Positions 17,555 to 27,334 are shown, counted from the first letter of the stretch. The stretch: 50,581 bases of DNA from an uncultured Bacteroidota bacterium (GCA_913055825.1 CAJXKB010000013.1:1-50581), one strand, 5' to 3'. A program made the numbers and translations. Notes: generated by a model not told the origin, from the letters alone.

Positions 17555-17767
17555 GAATATTAATGGTTTATTTAAGATTTATATGCTCAAATTTCAGTTG
17601 GTAAAATTCGTCATTTTACTTTGAACTACCAAACAAAAACATTTAACTTATTGACGAAACTTATAGAAGTAGTTTAAAAGAAAGGGTTCTATACAGGTTT
17701 ATAACGTTTGCAGCTTGATGTTTAAAAAAGAATTAACATGACTTTACTTTATATGAAATATTATACA

Positions 17768-17775
17768 TATATTTG
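17768..17775 (+). promoter_or_regulatory. -7 promoter element before the lipoprotein at 17810
   Basis: TATATTTG is an exact TAnnTTTG match ending 34 bases before the preferred ATG at 17810. An alternative, longer start at 17738 would lie upstream of this box, so the box supports the shorter start. Confidence 0.45.
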
Positions 17776-17809
17776 CCCTCATTATACTTACCCCTTAAAC
17801 AGATTTGTT

Positions 17810-18358
17810 ATGAAATTAAAACTTATCCTTGCCAGTGTTATGCTCATTGGTCTGACCTTTAGTGGTTGCGAAAAAATCAAATCGTTGTTAGATGTTCATT
17901 TTAATACACATTATACTGTGGATATGAATCTGAGTGTCCCGGTTCCGGGCTCTGTCGGGAATGTAGCATCTACTTTTCAGGGTTCCGCTACCATTAATCC
18001 GAAAGATAATGCGGAAGTAGCTAAATATGGGAAGCTTATTAAAGGCTTCGATATCAGTTCGGCCACAGGAACTTTTAAAAATGTATCTAAAGCTATGACT
18101 TTAGTGAGTGCTGAACTGAGTATTACATCTGGTAATCAAACAGCAAGCTGGCAATTTAGTAATCTGAGTATCACAAATGGAACTCACATCACTTTTGATA
18201 ACAGCAACGGGCAGTGGGATAAGGTGAATGCCATCCTGGGATCTCTTGAGCCTTTTACGGTTACTTTAAGCGGAGAAACTGATAAAGATGGAGTCAGTTT
18301 CACCATGACTTTGGCCATTGATGCTACAGTTACTGCAAATCCGCTGGGTTCCAAATAG
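17810..18358 (+). CDS. Putative lipoprotein of unknown function
   Basis: From the ATG at 17810 the protein has 182 residues. MKLKLILASVMLIGLTFSGC is a clear lipoprotein signal with the cysteine at position 20. The mature part is rich in Ser, Thr, Asn and Gly with alternating hydrophobic residues, suggesting an all-beta fold, and contains no cysteine or histidine cluster that would suggest an enzyme. It is a single gene, convergent with the next lipoprotein gene. I do not recognise the family. Confidence 0.75.
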   Translation: MKLKLILASVMLIGLTFSGCEKIKSLLDVHFNTHYTVDMNLSVPVPGSVGNVASTFQGSATINPKDNAEVAKYGKLIKGFDISSATGTFKNVSKAMTLVSAELSITSGNQTASWQFSNLSITNGTHITFDNSNGQWDKVNAILGSLEPFTVTLSGETDKDGVSFTMTLAIDATVTANPLGSK

Positions 18359-18408
18359 GAATCTTGAAACGTAACGATTTATTTGTGGAACGGCTGGTTT
18401 TTTGCCGA

Positions 18409-18927
18409 TTATTTCTGTTTTACAATAGGTTTAATACCGACATGGGCAGGAAGTGACAGATGTGCCTGAACAATTTTCCAACCGTCAGGTCTTTTTTCCA
18501 TAACCCCGGTAAAACGGATGCCTTCATAACTTCTTGCCTGACCCTGGTAAACAAAATTGTAATTCATAATTTCAGCAAACCAGGCTGTATTACCTGTGTT
18601 GTTTATTTTGATGTGCTGGTCAGAAACAGAAATGTAAGTGTCGCTAATGCTGGAAAATTGGGTCTTAATCGCTGCCTGGATATTCTTCCAACCCATCAAT
18701 TTTTCATCTGTGTCGGTCCCAAAAAGAAGAATATCACTATCAGGGGCCCAGATTTGTTCAATTATGGAAAAATCTTTTTGTTCGTTGGCAATAACATATT
18801 TTTCCAGCACATTTTCTACGGCCTTACTTTCGGCTTTCAAATTAATAGTTTGGTGGGCTTTTTGCTCGCATGAACTGATCAACAAGAGAAACAATAAGCC
18901 CGAAAGTACAGTAAAATGATTTTTCAT
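18409..18927 (-). CDS. NTF2/SnoaL-like (DUF4440-type) lipoprotein
   Basis: The protein has 172 residues. The signal segment LSGLLFLLLISSC ends in a lipobox with the cysteine at position 20. The rest has the order of an NTF2-like cone: a helix with VLEKYVIANEQKDFSIIEQIW, a strand DILLFGTD, and a C-terminal sheet containing SYEGIRFTGVMEK and GWKIVQAHLSLP. Such proteins are secreted small-ligand binders or enzymes of varied function. It is a single gene, divergent from the ATP synthase operon. Confidence 0.8.
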   Translation of the reverse strand: MKNHFTVLSGLLFLLLISSCEQKAHQTINLKAESKAVENVLEKYVIANEQKDFSIIEQIWAPDSDILLFGTDTDEKLMGWKNIQAAIKTQFSSISDTYISVSDQHIKINNTGNTAWFAEIMNYNFVYQGQARSYEGIRFTGVMEKRPDGWKIVQAHLSLPAHVGIKPIVKQK

Positions 18928-19154
18928 GACGCTTAGGTTTTAATTATTTATCTGTGTGTGAATATACAAAAGATTACGATTGTACATGATAAAATCTTTT
19001 CTTTTTTTCATCGTGTAATAGGTATGTGTAATAAGATCAGGTAAATAAATAATAACAAGGAGGCTATTTAAATTAATTCAAAAAAACTTTTTCCTGTTTC
19101 AGCTTTTCTTTGTAAAATTGCAAACATTATAAAAACATACATTCATTTCGCTAG

Positions 19155-20273
19155 ATGAGGAATAAAAAAGGTGTAAATCAGTTTGTTATAATTTTTTTGA
19201 TTATACTTTTCGGTTTTGGTTACGGACAAAATGTTCGTGCTGAAGGCCTGGAAACACATAATAACTCAGAAATAAAGAAAGTTAATCCGGAAGGTAAAAA
19301 GCTGGAAATAGGTAAGCTTATTATTGAACATATTACTGACGCTTACGATTGGCATATCCTCAGTATGGGAAAGCATCATGTTACCGTCCCTTTGCCCGTC
19401 ATTTTGTATGACCAGGGACATTGGGTAACTTTTTGGTCTTCTGAGTTTCATCATCATACGGTATACAAGGGGTATACCATTGCTGAAAAAGGCATAAATC
19501 AAGGCAAAATTGTGCGAATCGACAAAGCCGGAAACCTGGTGAGGCCCCAGCTTGATATTTCCATTACACGGACTATTGCCGCTTTGATGGTAAACTCGTT
19601 GCTCGTGGTCATTCTTTTGCTTTCGGTGGCCAAATCGTATCGCCGCCGAAAAGGAATGGCGCCAAAAGGTCTGCAATCGGCATTTGAGCCTTTGATTATT
19701 TTTGTACGCGATGAAATTGCCCTTTCATCAATTGGTGAAAAAAATTATGAACGTTATACACCTTATTTGCTTACGCTGTTCTTCTTCATCTTTTTTAATA
19801 ACTTGTTGGGAATAATACCGTTTTTTCCATGGGGTGTGAGTGTAAACGGAAATATTGCGATAACAGGTGTTATGGCTGCTTTTACATTTGTAATTACTAC
19901 TTTTATTGGGAACAAGCATTACTGGAAAGATATTTTTAATACCCCGGGCGTGCCTTGGTGGCTTAAGCTTCCGTTTCCATTGTTGCCACTTGTTGAAGTT
20001 GTCGGAATTTTTACTAAGCCTATCGTACTGATGATTCGTTTGTTTGCCAACATGATTTCAGGGCATACCGTTATCATGGGATTTGTGGCTTTGATTTTTA
20101 TTTTTGGAAAAATAAGTATGGGGCTGGGTTATGGGGTTTCGGTAGTCTCAATTGGTTTTTCAGTTTTCCTGGATTTTATTGAAATTTTAGTAGCATTTAT
20201 CCAGGCTTATGTGTTTGTGTTGCTCACGGCTTTATATTTTGGAATGGCAATTGAGGTGCCGGAACATCATTAA
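19155..20273 (+). CDS. atpB: ATP synthase F0 subunit a
   Basis: The protein has 372 residues, longer than E. coli subunit a because of an N-terminal extension of about 130 residues with a signal-like hydrophobic start and a histidine-rich stretch (EFHHHTVYKG). The conserved proton-channel arginine is R295 in IVLMIRLFANMISGH, and the last helices contain FIEILVAFIQAYVF. It forms the stationary half of the proton path next to the c-ring. The long periplasmic N terminus is usual for Bacteroidota. It is the first gene of the operon and is followed by atpE after 39 bases. Confidence 0.95.
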   Translation: MRNKKGVNQFVIIFLIILFGFGYGQNVRAEGLETHNNSEIKKVNPEGKKLEIGKLIIEHITDAYDWHILSMGKHHVTVPLPVILYDQGHWVTFWSSEFHHHTVYKGYTIAEKGINQGKIVRIDKAGNLVRPQLDISITRTIAALMVNSLLVVILLLSVAKSYRRRKGMAPKGLQSAFEPLIIFVRDEIALSSIGEKNYERYTPYLLTLFFFIFFNNLLGIIPFFPWGVSVNGNIAITGVMAAFTFVITTFIGNKHYWKDIFNTPGVPWWLKLPFPLLPLVEVVGIFTKPIVLMIRLFANMISGHTVIMGFVALIFIFGKISMGLGYGVSVVSIGFSVFLDFIEILVAFIQAYVFVLLTALYFGMAIEVPEHH

Positions 20274-20300
20274 AAAAAGAAACTTTTTATTAATCACTAA

Positions 20301-20573
<273 letters not shown>

Positions 20574-20591
20574 AAAAACAAGCGAAAATTT

Positions 20592-20628
20592 TTTGAAACA
20601 ATCCGGCGGTTGGCCGGATTGTTTCAAA
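20592..20628 (+). promoter_or_regulatory. Perfect 16-bp hairpin between atpE and atpF
   Basis: The arm TTTGAAACAATCCGGC (20592-20607) and its exact reverse complement (20613-20628) enclose the 5-base loop GGTTG. No T-tract follows, so it is not a standard intrinsic terminator. It would fold in the operon mRNA just after the c-subunit gene, where it could stabilise the upstream message or limit downstream expression. Confidence 0.8.
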
Positions 20629-20665
20629 TTCTTAATCATTAGTAAGAACTTTAAAAACAAATAAT

Positions 20666-21160
20666 ATGCAGTTACTCAATCCCGGTTTGGGTGTTATTTT
20701 TTGGATGACAATCATCTTTTTGGTTGTGATATTTATCCTTGGGAAATATGCCTGGCCTTCTGTCTTAAAGGGCTTGAAAGAACGTGAGCAGAGTATTCAG
20801 GAATCACTTGATGCCGCAAAAGAAGCACAAGAGCAGATGAAACAATTGCAACTCGATAATGAAAAATTAATGGCCGAAGCCAGGGAAGAACGGAATGCCA
20901 TTCTTGCTGAAGCCAGAAAAATAAAAGACAAAATAGTCGGCGAAGCCAAAGAAAAAGCCGAATCCGAGGCCTCTGCTATTGTTGAGAGTGCGCAGGAGAG
21001 AATTAAAAATGAGAAAAAAACCGCTCTCCTTGAAATAAAAAATACGGTAGCTGAGTATTCCATCGAAATCGCTGAAAAAATCCTGAGGGAAGAACTAAAG
21101 GATAAAAAAAGGCAGAAAGAATACATAAATAAACTGCTGAAGGAAACCAGTTTAAACTAA
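20666..21160 (+). CDS. atpF: ATP synthase F0 subunit b
   Basis: The protein has 164 residues: one N-terminal membrane helix (WMTIIFLVVIFILGKYAW) followed by a long charged coiled coil rich in Ala, Glu and Lys, and a C-terminal amphipathic part. This is the standard architecture of the peripheral stalk. It follows atpE after 92 bases containing a hairpin, and precedes atpH by 11 bases. Confidence 0.95.
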   Translation: MQLLNPGLGVIFWMTIIFLVVIFILGKYAWPSVLKGLKEREQSIQESLDAAKEAQEQMKQLQLDNEKLMAEAREERNAILAEARKIKDKIVGEAKEKAESEASAIVESAQERIKNEKKTALLEIKNTVAEYSIEIAEKILREELKDKKRQKEYINKLLKETSLN

Positions 21161-21171
21161 TCTGTTGTACC

Positions 21172-21729
21172 ATGAGAGTTAATTTGTTAGCAAAGCGATA
21201 TGCACAAGCGGTTTTCGATTTGGCGTTGGAAACCAAAACCGTTGAACGGGTGGCACAGGATATGAAGCTGATTGTTACCGTATTGGACGAAAATCGTGAA
21301 TTGCGTAAACTGATGGCAAATCCCGTGTTGGACGGCTCTAAAAAAATAAAGGTGATTAAAGCGTTGTTTGGCCCTCATGTTCATGAACTAAGCCTGCGTT
21401 TTTTAAACCTGATTACACGCAAAGGACGCGAGCAATTCATACAGGGAATAGGCCTGGCTTTCGAGGATATTTTTATGGAATATAAAAACAGGATGCGGGC
21501 CGAGCTAACTACGGCTGTCCCTGCTGATGCAGCAATTCGCAAATCTATCATTGCCAGCCTCCATACGATGACAGATAAGGATGTTGAGTTGAAGGAGGTG
21601 GTGAATGAGGAAATTATTGGCGGTTTCGTTTTGCGGATGGAAGACTATCAGGTTGATGCTTCTATTGAAAATCAGCTGCGGAAACTACGCAAGAATTTTG
21701 CTGAGAATTTATATGTAAAACAATTTTAA
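21172..21729 (+). CDS. atpH: ATP synthase F1 subunit delta
   Basis: The protein has 185 residues, full length for subunit delta. The N-terminal six-helix domain begins LLAKRYAQAVFDLALE, and the C-terminal part contains EIIGGFVLRMEDYQVDASI, the family signature. It connects the peripheral stalk to the alpha/beta hexamer. It sits between atpF (11 bases) and atpA (21 bases). Confidence 0.95.
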   Translation: MRVNLLAKRYAQAVFDLALETKTVERVAQDMKLIVTVLDENRELRKLMANPVLDGSKKIKVIKALFGPHVHELSLRFLNLITRKGREQFIQGIGLAFEDIFMEYKNRMRAELTTAVPADAAIRKSIIASLHTMTDKDVELKEVVNEEIIGGFVLRMEDYQVDASIENQLRKLRKNFAENLYVKQF

Positions 21730-21750
21730 TCTGAGATAAAACAAAAGATT

Positions 21751-23334
21751 ATGGCAGATATCAAACCGGCTGAAGTATCAGCTATACTGCGACAAGAACT
21801 AGCGGGCTTTGAATCGGAAGCTACACTGGAAGAAATCGGTTCTGTACTTATGATCGGCGATGGCATTGCCCGTGTTTACGGATTGTCAAACGCCGAACAG
21901 GGCGAATTGGTCGAATTTGAAAAAAACGGCCTCATGGGTATTGTACTTAATCTTGAAGAAGACAATGTGGGGGTCGTGTTATTGGGTGATGCAGAAGATA
22001 TTAACGAAGGCGATAAAGTAAAACGTACCGGACGTATTTCGTCCGTGCAGGTGGGTGAAGGTGTGCTGGGACGCGTAATTAATACTTTGGGAGAACCAAT
22101 TGACGGGAAAGGTGCCATCGAAGGTGATTTGTATGAAATGCCTTTGGAGCGTAAGGCCCCCGGCGTTATTTACCGTCAACCGGTTAACGAACCTTTACAA
22201 ACCGGTATTAAAGCTGTTGATGCTATGATCCCTATCGGGCGCGGACAGCGTGAATTAATTATTGGCGACCGGCAAACCGGCAAAACGGCTATTGCCGTTG
22301 ATACTATTATCAATCAAAAAGAATTTTACGATAAGGGAGAGCCTGTTTATTGTATATATGTTGCCTCAGGTCAAAAAGGTTCTACGGTAGCACAGATTCA
22401 AAAAACTTTGGAACAACATGGTGCAATGGATTATACTGTTATTGTTTCGGCAACGGCCTCTGATCCGGCTGCCATGCAATTTTATGCCCCGTATGCAGGC
22501 GCAGCCATCGGTGAGTATTTTCGCGATACGGGCCGACCGGCACTGATCATATACGACGACTTGTCAAAACAGGCGGTTGCTTATCGCGAAGTTTCCTTGC
22601 TGCTGAGACGCCCACCGGGACGTGAAGCTTATCCCGGTGATGTATTTTATCTGCATTCCCGTTTGCTCGAGCGTGCTGCTAAGATTATCGACTCGGATGA
22701 GATTGCAAGAAACATGAACAATATCCCTGAAAGTATCAAAGACAAGGTAAAAGGAGGAGGTTCGTTAACGGCTTTGCCTATAATTGAAACTCAGGCAGGT
22801 GATGTCTCGGCTTATATTCCAACCAATGTGATTTCAATTACTGATGGTCAGATATTTCTGGAAACCAACCTGTTTAATTCCGGTATCCGTCCGGCTATTA
22901 ACGTAGGGATTTCCGTTTCGCGTGTGGGTGGATCGGCTCAGATTAAATCTATGAAAAAAGTGGCCGGTACGTTGAAATTAGACCAGGCACAATTCCGCGA
23001 ACTGGAAGCTTTTTCCAAATTTGGCTCTGACCTAGATGCCGCTACCATGGCTGTATTGGAGAAAGGCCGTAGGAATGTGGAAATTTTAAAACAACCGCAA
23101 TATTCGCCAATGCCGGTGGAAAAACAGGTGGCAATTATTTTCTGTGGAACGTACAATCTGTTACGAGAAGTTCCCGAAACCAGTATTCGTGATTTTCAGG
23201 AAAGTTTCCTGAACTTAATGGAAAGCAAACATAAAAAAGTACTTGACGAGTTGAAACAGGGTAAACTTTCTGACAACGGTATTGAAACCATGAAAAAGGC
23301 TGCTGCCGAAATAGTTGTCCAGTATAAAAAGTAG
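21751..23334 (+). CDS. atpA: ATP synthase F1 subunit alpha
   Basis: The protein has 527 residues, slightly longer than the usual 510 or so. The P-loop is GDRQTGKT at residues 172-179, and [17 protein letters not shown] is the alpha-subunit signature. It carries the non-catalytic nucleotide sites of the F1 hexamer. The partner beta subunit is not in this window; in Bacteroidota atpD and atpC normally form a separate operon. Confidence 0.98.
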   Translation: MADIKPAEVSAILRQELAGFESEATLEEIGSVLMIGDGIARVYGLSNAEQGELVEFEKNGLMGIVLNLEEDNVGVVLLGDAEDINEGDKVKRTGRISSVQVGEGVLGRVINTLGEPIDGKGAIEGDLYEMPLERKAPGVIYRQPVNEPLQTGIKAVDAMIPIGRGQRELIIGDRQTGKTAIAVDTIINQKEFYDKGEPVYCIYVASGQKGSTVAQIQKTLEQHGAMDYTVIVSATASDPAAMQFYAPYAGAAIGEYFRDTGRPALIIYDDLSKQAVAYREVSLLLRRPPGREAYPGDVFYLHSRLLERAAKIIDSDEIARNMNNIPESIKDKVKGGGSLTALPIIETQAGDVSAYIPTNVISITDGQIFLETNLFNSGIRPAINVGISVSRVGGSAQIKSMKKVAGTLKLDQAQFRELEAFSKFGSDLDAATMAVLEKGRRNVEILKQPQYSPMPVEKQVAIIFCGTYNLLREVPETSIRDFQESFLNLMESKHKKVLDELKQGKLSDNGIETMKKAAAEIVVQYKK

Positions 23335-23359
23335 CCATTCATAAACCGAAACAAGAACT

Positions 23360-24250
23360 ATGGCAAACTTAAAAGAAATTCGGACTCGCATTGCTTCCGT
23401 TAAATCGACAAAGCAAATTACCAGTGCCATGAAAATGGTGGCCGCTGCCCGTTTGCGTAGAGCACAAAATGCCATCCTTACTATGCGTCCTTATGCAGCT
23501 AAGTTGCAGGAAATTATGCAAGATGTTGGAAGCAGCCTGGAGGCTTCAGCCGAAAATGTTTTTACCACTTCCAGGGAAGTTAACAAAGTGTTGGTTGTTG
23601 CCATTACGTCTAACCGTGGGTTGTGCGGTGGTTTCAATATCAATGTGGTTAAGCGTGTCATTGAATTGATGGATACCGATTTGGCATCACAATATAAAAG
23701 CAACCGGGCCGATTTGTTTTGTATCGGTAAAAAAGGAGCTGATTTGCTCAAAACCAGAGAATATCCCATTGGTAAAATAGAAACCGATATTTTTAATCAT
23801 CTTGATTTTGAATCGGTTACACCACTGGCTGAAAAATTAATGGAGGAATATAAAGCTGGAGATTACGACCAGATCATCTTGATCTATAATCAGTTTAAAA
23901 ATGCAGCGGTACAGCTTTTGCAAACCGAACAATTTTTACCCATAGTGAATACTGAAGCTCAACCAGATGGTAAAGTAGAAAACAAAAAAGCAGATTATAT
24001 TTTTGAACCCGGAAAAGAAGAAATTCTTACAGAATTGATTCCGAAAACCTTAAAAATACAGCTTTATAAAGCATTGCTTGATAGTCAGGCTGCCGAGCAC
24101 GGGGCGCGCATGACGGCCATGCATAAGGCTACCGACAATGCCACCGAACTTATCAAAGACTTGAACCTCACCTACAACAAAGCCCGCCAAGCTGCCATTA
24201 CAAATGAAATTCTTGAAATTGTTAGTGGCGCAGAAGCGTTAAAGGGATAG
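23360..24250 (+). CDS. atpG: ATP synthase F1 subunit gamma
   Basis: The protein has 296 residues. The N-terminal helix KEIRTRIASVKSTKQITSAM and the C-terminal EHGARMTAMHKATDNA and LNKARQAAIT-like segments make the coiled-coil rotor shaft; TSNRGLCGGFN lies in the globular domain. It is the last gene of the operon, 25 bases after atpA, and is followed by an intrinsic terminator. Confidence 0.97.
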   Translation: MANLKEIRTRIASVKSTKQITSAMKMVAAARLRRAQNAILTMRPYAAKLQEIMQDVGSSLEASAENVFTTSREVNKVLVVAITSNRGLCGGFNINVVKRVIELMDTDLASQYKSNRADLFCIGKKGADLLKTREYPIGKIETDIFNHLDFESVTPLAEKLMEEYKAGDYDQIILIYNQFKNAAVQLLQTEQFLPIVNTEAQPDGKVENKKADYIFEPGKEEILTELIPKTLKIQLYKALLDSQAAEHGARMTAMHKATDNATELIKDLNLTYNKARQAAITNEILEIVSGAEALKG

Positions 24251-24267
24251 TGGTTCAGTTAGTTAAT

Positions 24268-24297
24268 AAAAAAGCACGGCAAAAGCTGTGCTTTTTT
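24268..24297 (+). terminator. Terminator of the atp operon
   Basis: The stem AAAAAAGCACGGC pairs with GCTGTGCTTTTTT through one G-U pair around the loop AAAA, and ends in a T-tract. It separates the atp operon from ferritin. Confidence 0.88.
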
Positions 24298-24335
24298 GCT
24301 TTTTGAAGAAACTATTTTCGGATGATTGATTTCCG

Positions 24336-24343
24336 TAACTTTG
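24336..24343 (+). promoter_or_regulatory. -7 promoter element before ferritin
   Basis: TAACTTTG matches TAnnTTTG exactly and ends 22 bases before the ATG. A weak -33-like TTTTCG lies about 19 bases upstream. No obvious iron-responsive palindrome is seen. Confidence 0.5.
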
Positions 24344-24365
24344 TAGTGATTTAAAAATACATATC

Positions 24366-24875
24366 ATGAATAAAAAAATAGAATCAGCGCTTAACGATCA
24401 AATTAAAAAAGAAGAATTCTCCTCACGATTGTACCTTTCTATGGCCATTTGGTGCGAAACCAATGGTTATCCCGGTGCCTCGTCATTTTTGTACAAACAT
24501 ACCGAAGAAGAACGGATGCATCAGATGAAGATGATACATTACCTTAATGAAAGGGGCGGAAAGTCACAGTTGTTCGAGTTGGAGAAACCTACCTCAGAAT
24601 TTCAGTCGTTGCAGGATGTTTTTGCCCGCGTGTTAGAACATGAAAAGTTCATCACAGGGTCTATCAATAATTTGTACGGCCTTACAATGGATGAAAAAGA
24701 TTATACCACTGGAAATTTCTTGCAGTGGTATATCACCGAACAGGTGGAAGAAGAAAGCCTGATGAGTACCATCCTCGATAAAATTAAACTTGTGGGACAC
24801 GACAAAGCAGGAATGTTTCATATCGACAAAGAATTGGAAGCTATGGCTTCTGCAACCAAATCCCCAAGCGTTTAA
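24366..24875 (+). CDS. ftnA: Non-heme ferritin
   Basis: The protein has 169 residues and the four-helix bundle of bacterial ferritin. Ferroxidase ligands can be placed at E17 (KKEEFSS), E49 and H52 (EEERMHQMKM), matching the E17/E50/H53 spacing of E. coli FtnA, with further glutamates in FLQWYITEQVEEE. It stores iron as ferric mineral in a 24-mer. It has its own promoter box after the atp terminator. The glycosyltransferase gene starts 30 bases downstream on the same strand, so read-through is possible. Confidence 0.96.
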   Translation: MNKKIESALNDQIKKEEFSSRLYLSMAIWCETNGYPGASSFLYKHTEEERMHQMKMIHYLNERGGKSQLFELEKPTSEFQSLQDVFARVLEHEKFITGSINNLYGLTMDEKDYTTGNFLQWYITEQVEEESLMSTILDKIKLVGHDKAGMFHIDKELEAMASATKSPSV

Positions 24876-24905
24876 CTTATCAGGTTATAATAACGGTACA
24901 ACCGC

Positions 24906-26570
24906 ATGACAAGTCAAGAATCCTTCAAAAAGCAGACTTGGTCGAATGAAGACCTGTGGTTTTCGTTGGCTATTGTTGTTTTTGGTTCACTTTTTTTTAT
25001 TCCTTTTAACGGCGGTGTTCCTCTTTTCGACTGGGATGAAATTAATTTTGCCGAGGCAGCACGCGAAATGTTGGTTTCTCACGATTATCTTACTGTTCAA
25101 ATTAATTTCCAGCCTTTTTGGGAAAAACCCCCACTTTTTATCTGGATGCAGGTATTGGCCATGAAAGCCTTTGGCATAAATGCTTTTGCTGCCCGTTTTC
25201 CGGATGCTTTGGCCGGTATCCTGAGCCTGTTGACGATTTATTATGTAGGGCGTAAAGCTTTCGACAGACGTTTTGCCCAATTGTGGGTGCTTTTTTATGC
25301 AGGCTCGCTTTTACCCTTTTTCTATTTTAAATCGGGGATTATCGATCCATGGTTCAATCTTTTTATGTTCCTGGGTATCTGGTATCTAATTAAGTATGTC
25401 AGTCAAAGACATTTGGGATTAGCTTTTATTTCATCGCTTTTTACCGGCGCAGCTGTTCTTACAAAAGGGCCCGTAGGTTTGTTGATTGTGGGACTGACAG
25501 CTTTTATCTGGATGATTTATACTAGAAAATGGAAACTGTTTTTAAATGGTAAATTTATTTTAGTTTATCTCTCAGGCGTTATTTTGGTGGGAGGTTTCTG
25601 GTTCTTTTTGCAGGCTTTGGAAGGACGATCCTATTTGATTTTGGATTTTTTTCAATATCAGCTCAGGTTGCTGTCCACAAAAGATGCAGGTCATGGCGGA
25701 TTCCTGTTTTATCACTTTGTGATTTTGTTGTTTGGCGTTTTTCCCGCTTCAGTATTTGCGATGCCTGCCTTTAGGAAGTTTACTGATAAAAACCCGTTTC
25801 AGCGAATGACACGGCACTGGATGATGATTCTGTTCTGGACAGTTTTGATCCTTTTTACTATCGTGAAAACAAAAATTGTTCACTATTCGTCCATGTGTTA
25901 TTATCCGATGACTTTTTTGGCTGCTTATTATGTTTGGAGAAACTGGAAGCGTGAATTTCTATTGCCGGTGTGGGGACGTTGGCTTTTTGCTGTGATGGCT
26001 GTGCTGGACGGAGGCCTGATCATCCTGCTTTCTGTTTTTGTACAGTTTAAAGATCATATTATTGCCGCAGGTTGGATACACGATCCTTTTGCCGTGGCAA
26101 ATCTCCAGGCAAAAGTACACTGGTCGGGGTATGAATTTTTGATTGGGTTTTTTATGGTTTCGGCATTGTTAATTTCTTTTTTCGTGTTGAAGAAAAATAA
26201 AATGCTGCGCCTGGTAGCCATCGCGACAAGCATGATTATCAGTATGATGCTTGGCTTGCTGATTCTTGTCCCAAAAATTGAGCAATACAGCCAGCAGGCG
26301 GCTATTTCCTTTTATCAGGAAAAAGCAAATGAGGATTGTTACGTGGAAACCTGGGGATTTAAGAGTTATGCACAGTATTTTTATACCAACAAGCCACTCC
26401 CTGCAAATAGAGAAAGCCTGGATAAAAACTGGTTGTTGACCGGGCCGGTAAAGAAGCCTGTTTACATGGTCGCGAAAATCACTTCAATGGAAGAATTTGA
26501 GAAAAAATATCCCGGTTTTCGCCGGCTTTATGCTAAAAACGGTTTTGTTTTTTTTATGAGAGAAAAATAA
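24906..26570 (+). CDS. GT39/ArnT-like integral membrane glycosyltransferase
   Basis: The protein has 554 residues with about eleven hydrophobic helices and a C-terminal soluble tail. The first periplasmic loop contains PLFDWDEINFAEAAREML, the acidic motif typical of GT39/GT83 enzymes (protein O-mannosyltransferases, ArnT), then FWEKPPLFIWMQ. Such enzymes use polyprenyl-phosphate sugars as donors on the outer face of the inner membrane. The GT2 gene 6 bases downstream could make that donor. Acceptor (protein, lipid A or other glycan) is unknown. Confidence 0.87.
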   Translation: MTSQESFKKQTWSNEDLWFSLAIVVFGSLFFIPFNGGVPLFDWDEINFAEAAREMLVSHDYLTVQINFQPFWEKPPLFIWMQVLAMKAFGINAFAARFPDALAGILSLLTIYYVGRKAFDRRFAQLWVLFYAGSLLPFFYFKSGIIDPWFNLFMFLGIWYLIKYVSQRHLGLAFISSLFTGAAVLTKGPVGLLIVGLTAFIWMIYTRKWKLFLNGKFILVYLSGVILVGGFWFFLQALEGRSYLILDFFQYQLRLLSTKDAGHGGFLFYHFVILLFGVFPASVFAMPAFRKFTDKNPFQRMTRHWMMILFWTVLILFTIVKTKIVHYSSMCYYPMTFLAAYYVWRNWKREFLLPVWGRWLFAVMAVLDGGLIILLSVFVQFKDHIIAAGWIHDPFAVANLQAKVHWSGYEFLIGFFMVSALLISFFVLKKNKMLRLVAIATSMIISMMLGLLILVPKIEQYSQQAAISFYQEKANEDCYVETWGFKSYAQYFYTNKPLPANRESLDKNWLLTGPVKKPVYMVAKITSMEEFEKKYPGFRRLYAKNGFVFFMREK

Positions 26571-26576
26571 GGTGAT

Positions 26577-27332
26577 ATGATTGATGGAAAGAAAATAGTG
26601 GTAGTTTTACCTGCATATAATGCCGAACGAACGCTACAAAGAACGTACAATGAAATTCCTTTCGATATTGTTGATGAAGTAATTTTGACCGATGACCGTA
26701 GTAGCGACCAAACAGTGGAAGAGGCACAGCGATTGGGGATTCGTCATATTATTCAGCACGATTTAAATCGCGGCTATGGCGGAAATCAAAAGAGCTGTTA
26801 TAACAAGGCGCTTGCGCTGGGAGCTGATATTATCATCATGCTACATCCCGATTATCAATATACTCCCAAACTTATCCGTAGCATGAGTTATTTAATTGCC
26901 GACGGGGTTTATCCTGTGGTTATCGGCTCCCGAATTTTAGGGAAAGGGGCGTTAAAAGGAGGGATGCCGTGGTATAAATATATTGCAAACCGCTTTTTGA
27001 CATTGTTTCAGAATGTGGTGATGAACCAAAAATTATCGGAATACCACACCGGATACCGCGCCTTTTCGGCTGAAGTTTTAAGAAAAATACCTTACCATCA
27101 TTGTTCCGATGATTTTGTGTTCGATAACCAAATGATTGCACAGATATTCTATGCCGGATTTGAAATTGCCGAGATCACCTGCCCAACTGCTTATTTTGAA
27201 GAGGCTTCGTCGATTAATATTTCAAGAAGCATCCAATATGGTGTTGGCGTGCTGGGTGTTTCGGTAAGCTATGCCTTACAAAAAATGAGGCTGGGTCGCT
27301 TTAAAATTTTTACTCCCATAGAGAAAGCATAA
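26577..27332 (+). CDS. GT2 glycosyltransferase, polyprenyl-phosphate sugar synthase-like
   Basis: The protein has 251 residues with a GT-A fold: VVVLPAYNAERTLQRTY at the N terminus, LTDDRSSDQT as the nucleotide-binding acidic region, MLHPDYQYTP in place of the DxD, and GSRILGKGALKGGMP. There are no C-terminal membrane helices, so it resembles soluble DPM1-type synthases. With the preceding GT39 gene (6-base gap) it forms a plausible donor-making and donor-using pair. It converges on the DUF3109 gene, with only 2 bases between them and no terminator visible. Confidence 0.87.
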   Translation: MIDGKKIVVVLPAYNAERTLQRTYNEIPFDIVDEVILTDDRSSDQTVEEAQRLGIRHIIQHDLNRGYGGNQKSCYNKALALGADIIIMLHPDYQYTPKLIRSMSYLIADGVYPVVIGSRILGKGALKGGMPWYKYIANRFLTLFQNVVMNQKLSEYHTGYRAFSAEVLRKIPYHHCSDDFVFDNQMIAQIFYAGFEIAEITCPTAYFEEASSINISRSIQYGVGVLGVSVSYALQKMRLGRFKIFTPIEKA

Positions 27333-27334
27333 AC

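Noticed and set aside
20592-20628. atpE-atpF hairpin as an intrinsic terminator
   Set aside because: No T-tract follows, and the downstream genes atpF to atpG need the same transcript. It is listed as a regulatory or stability hairpin instead.
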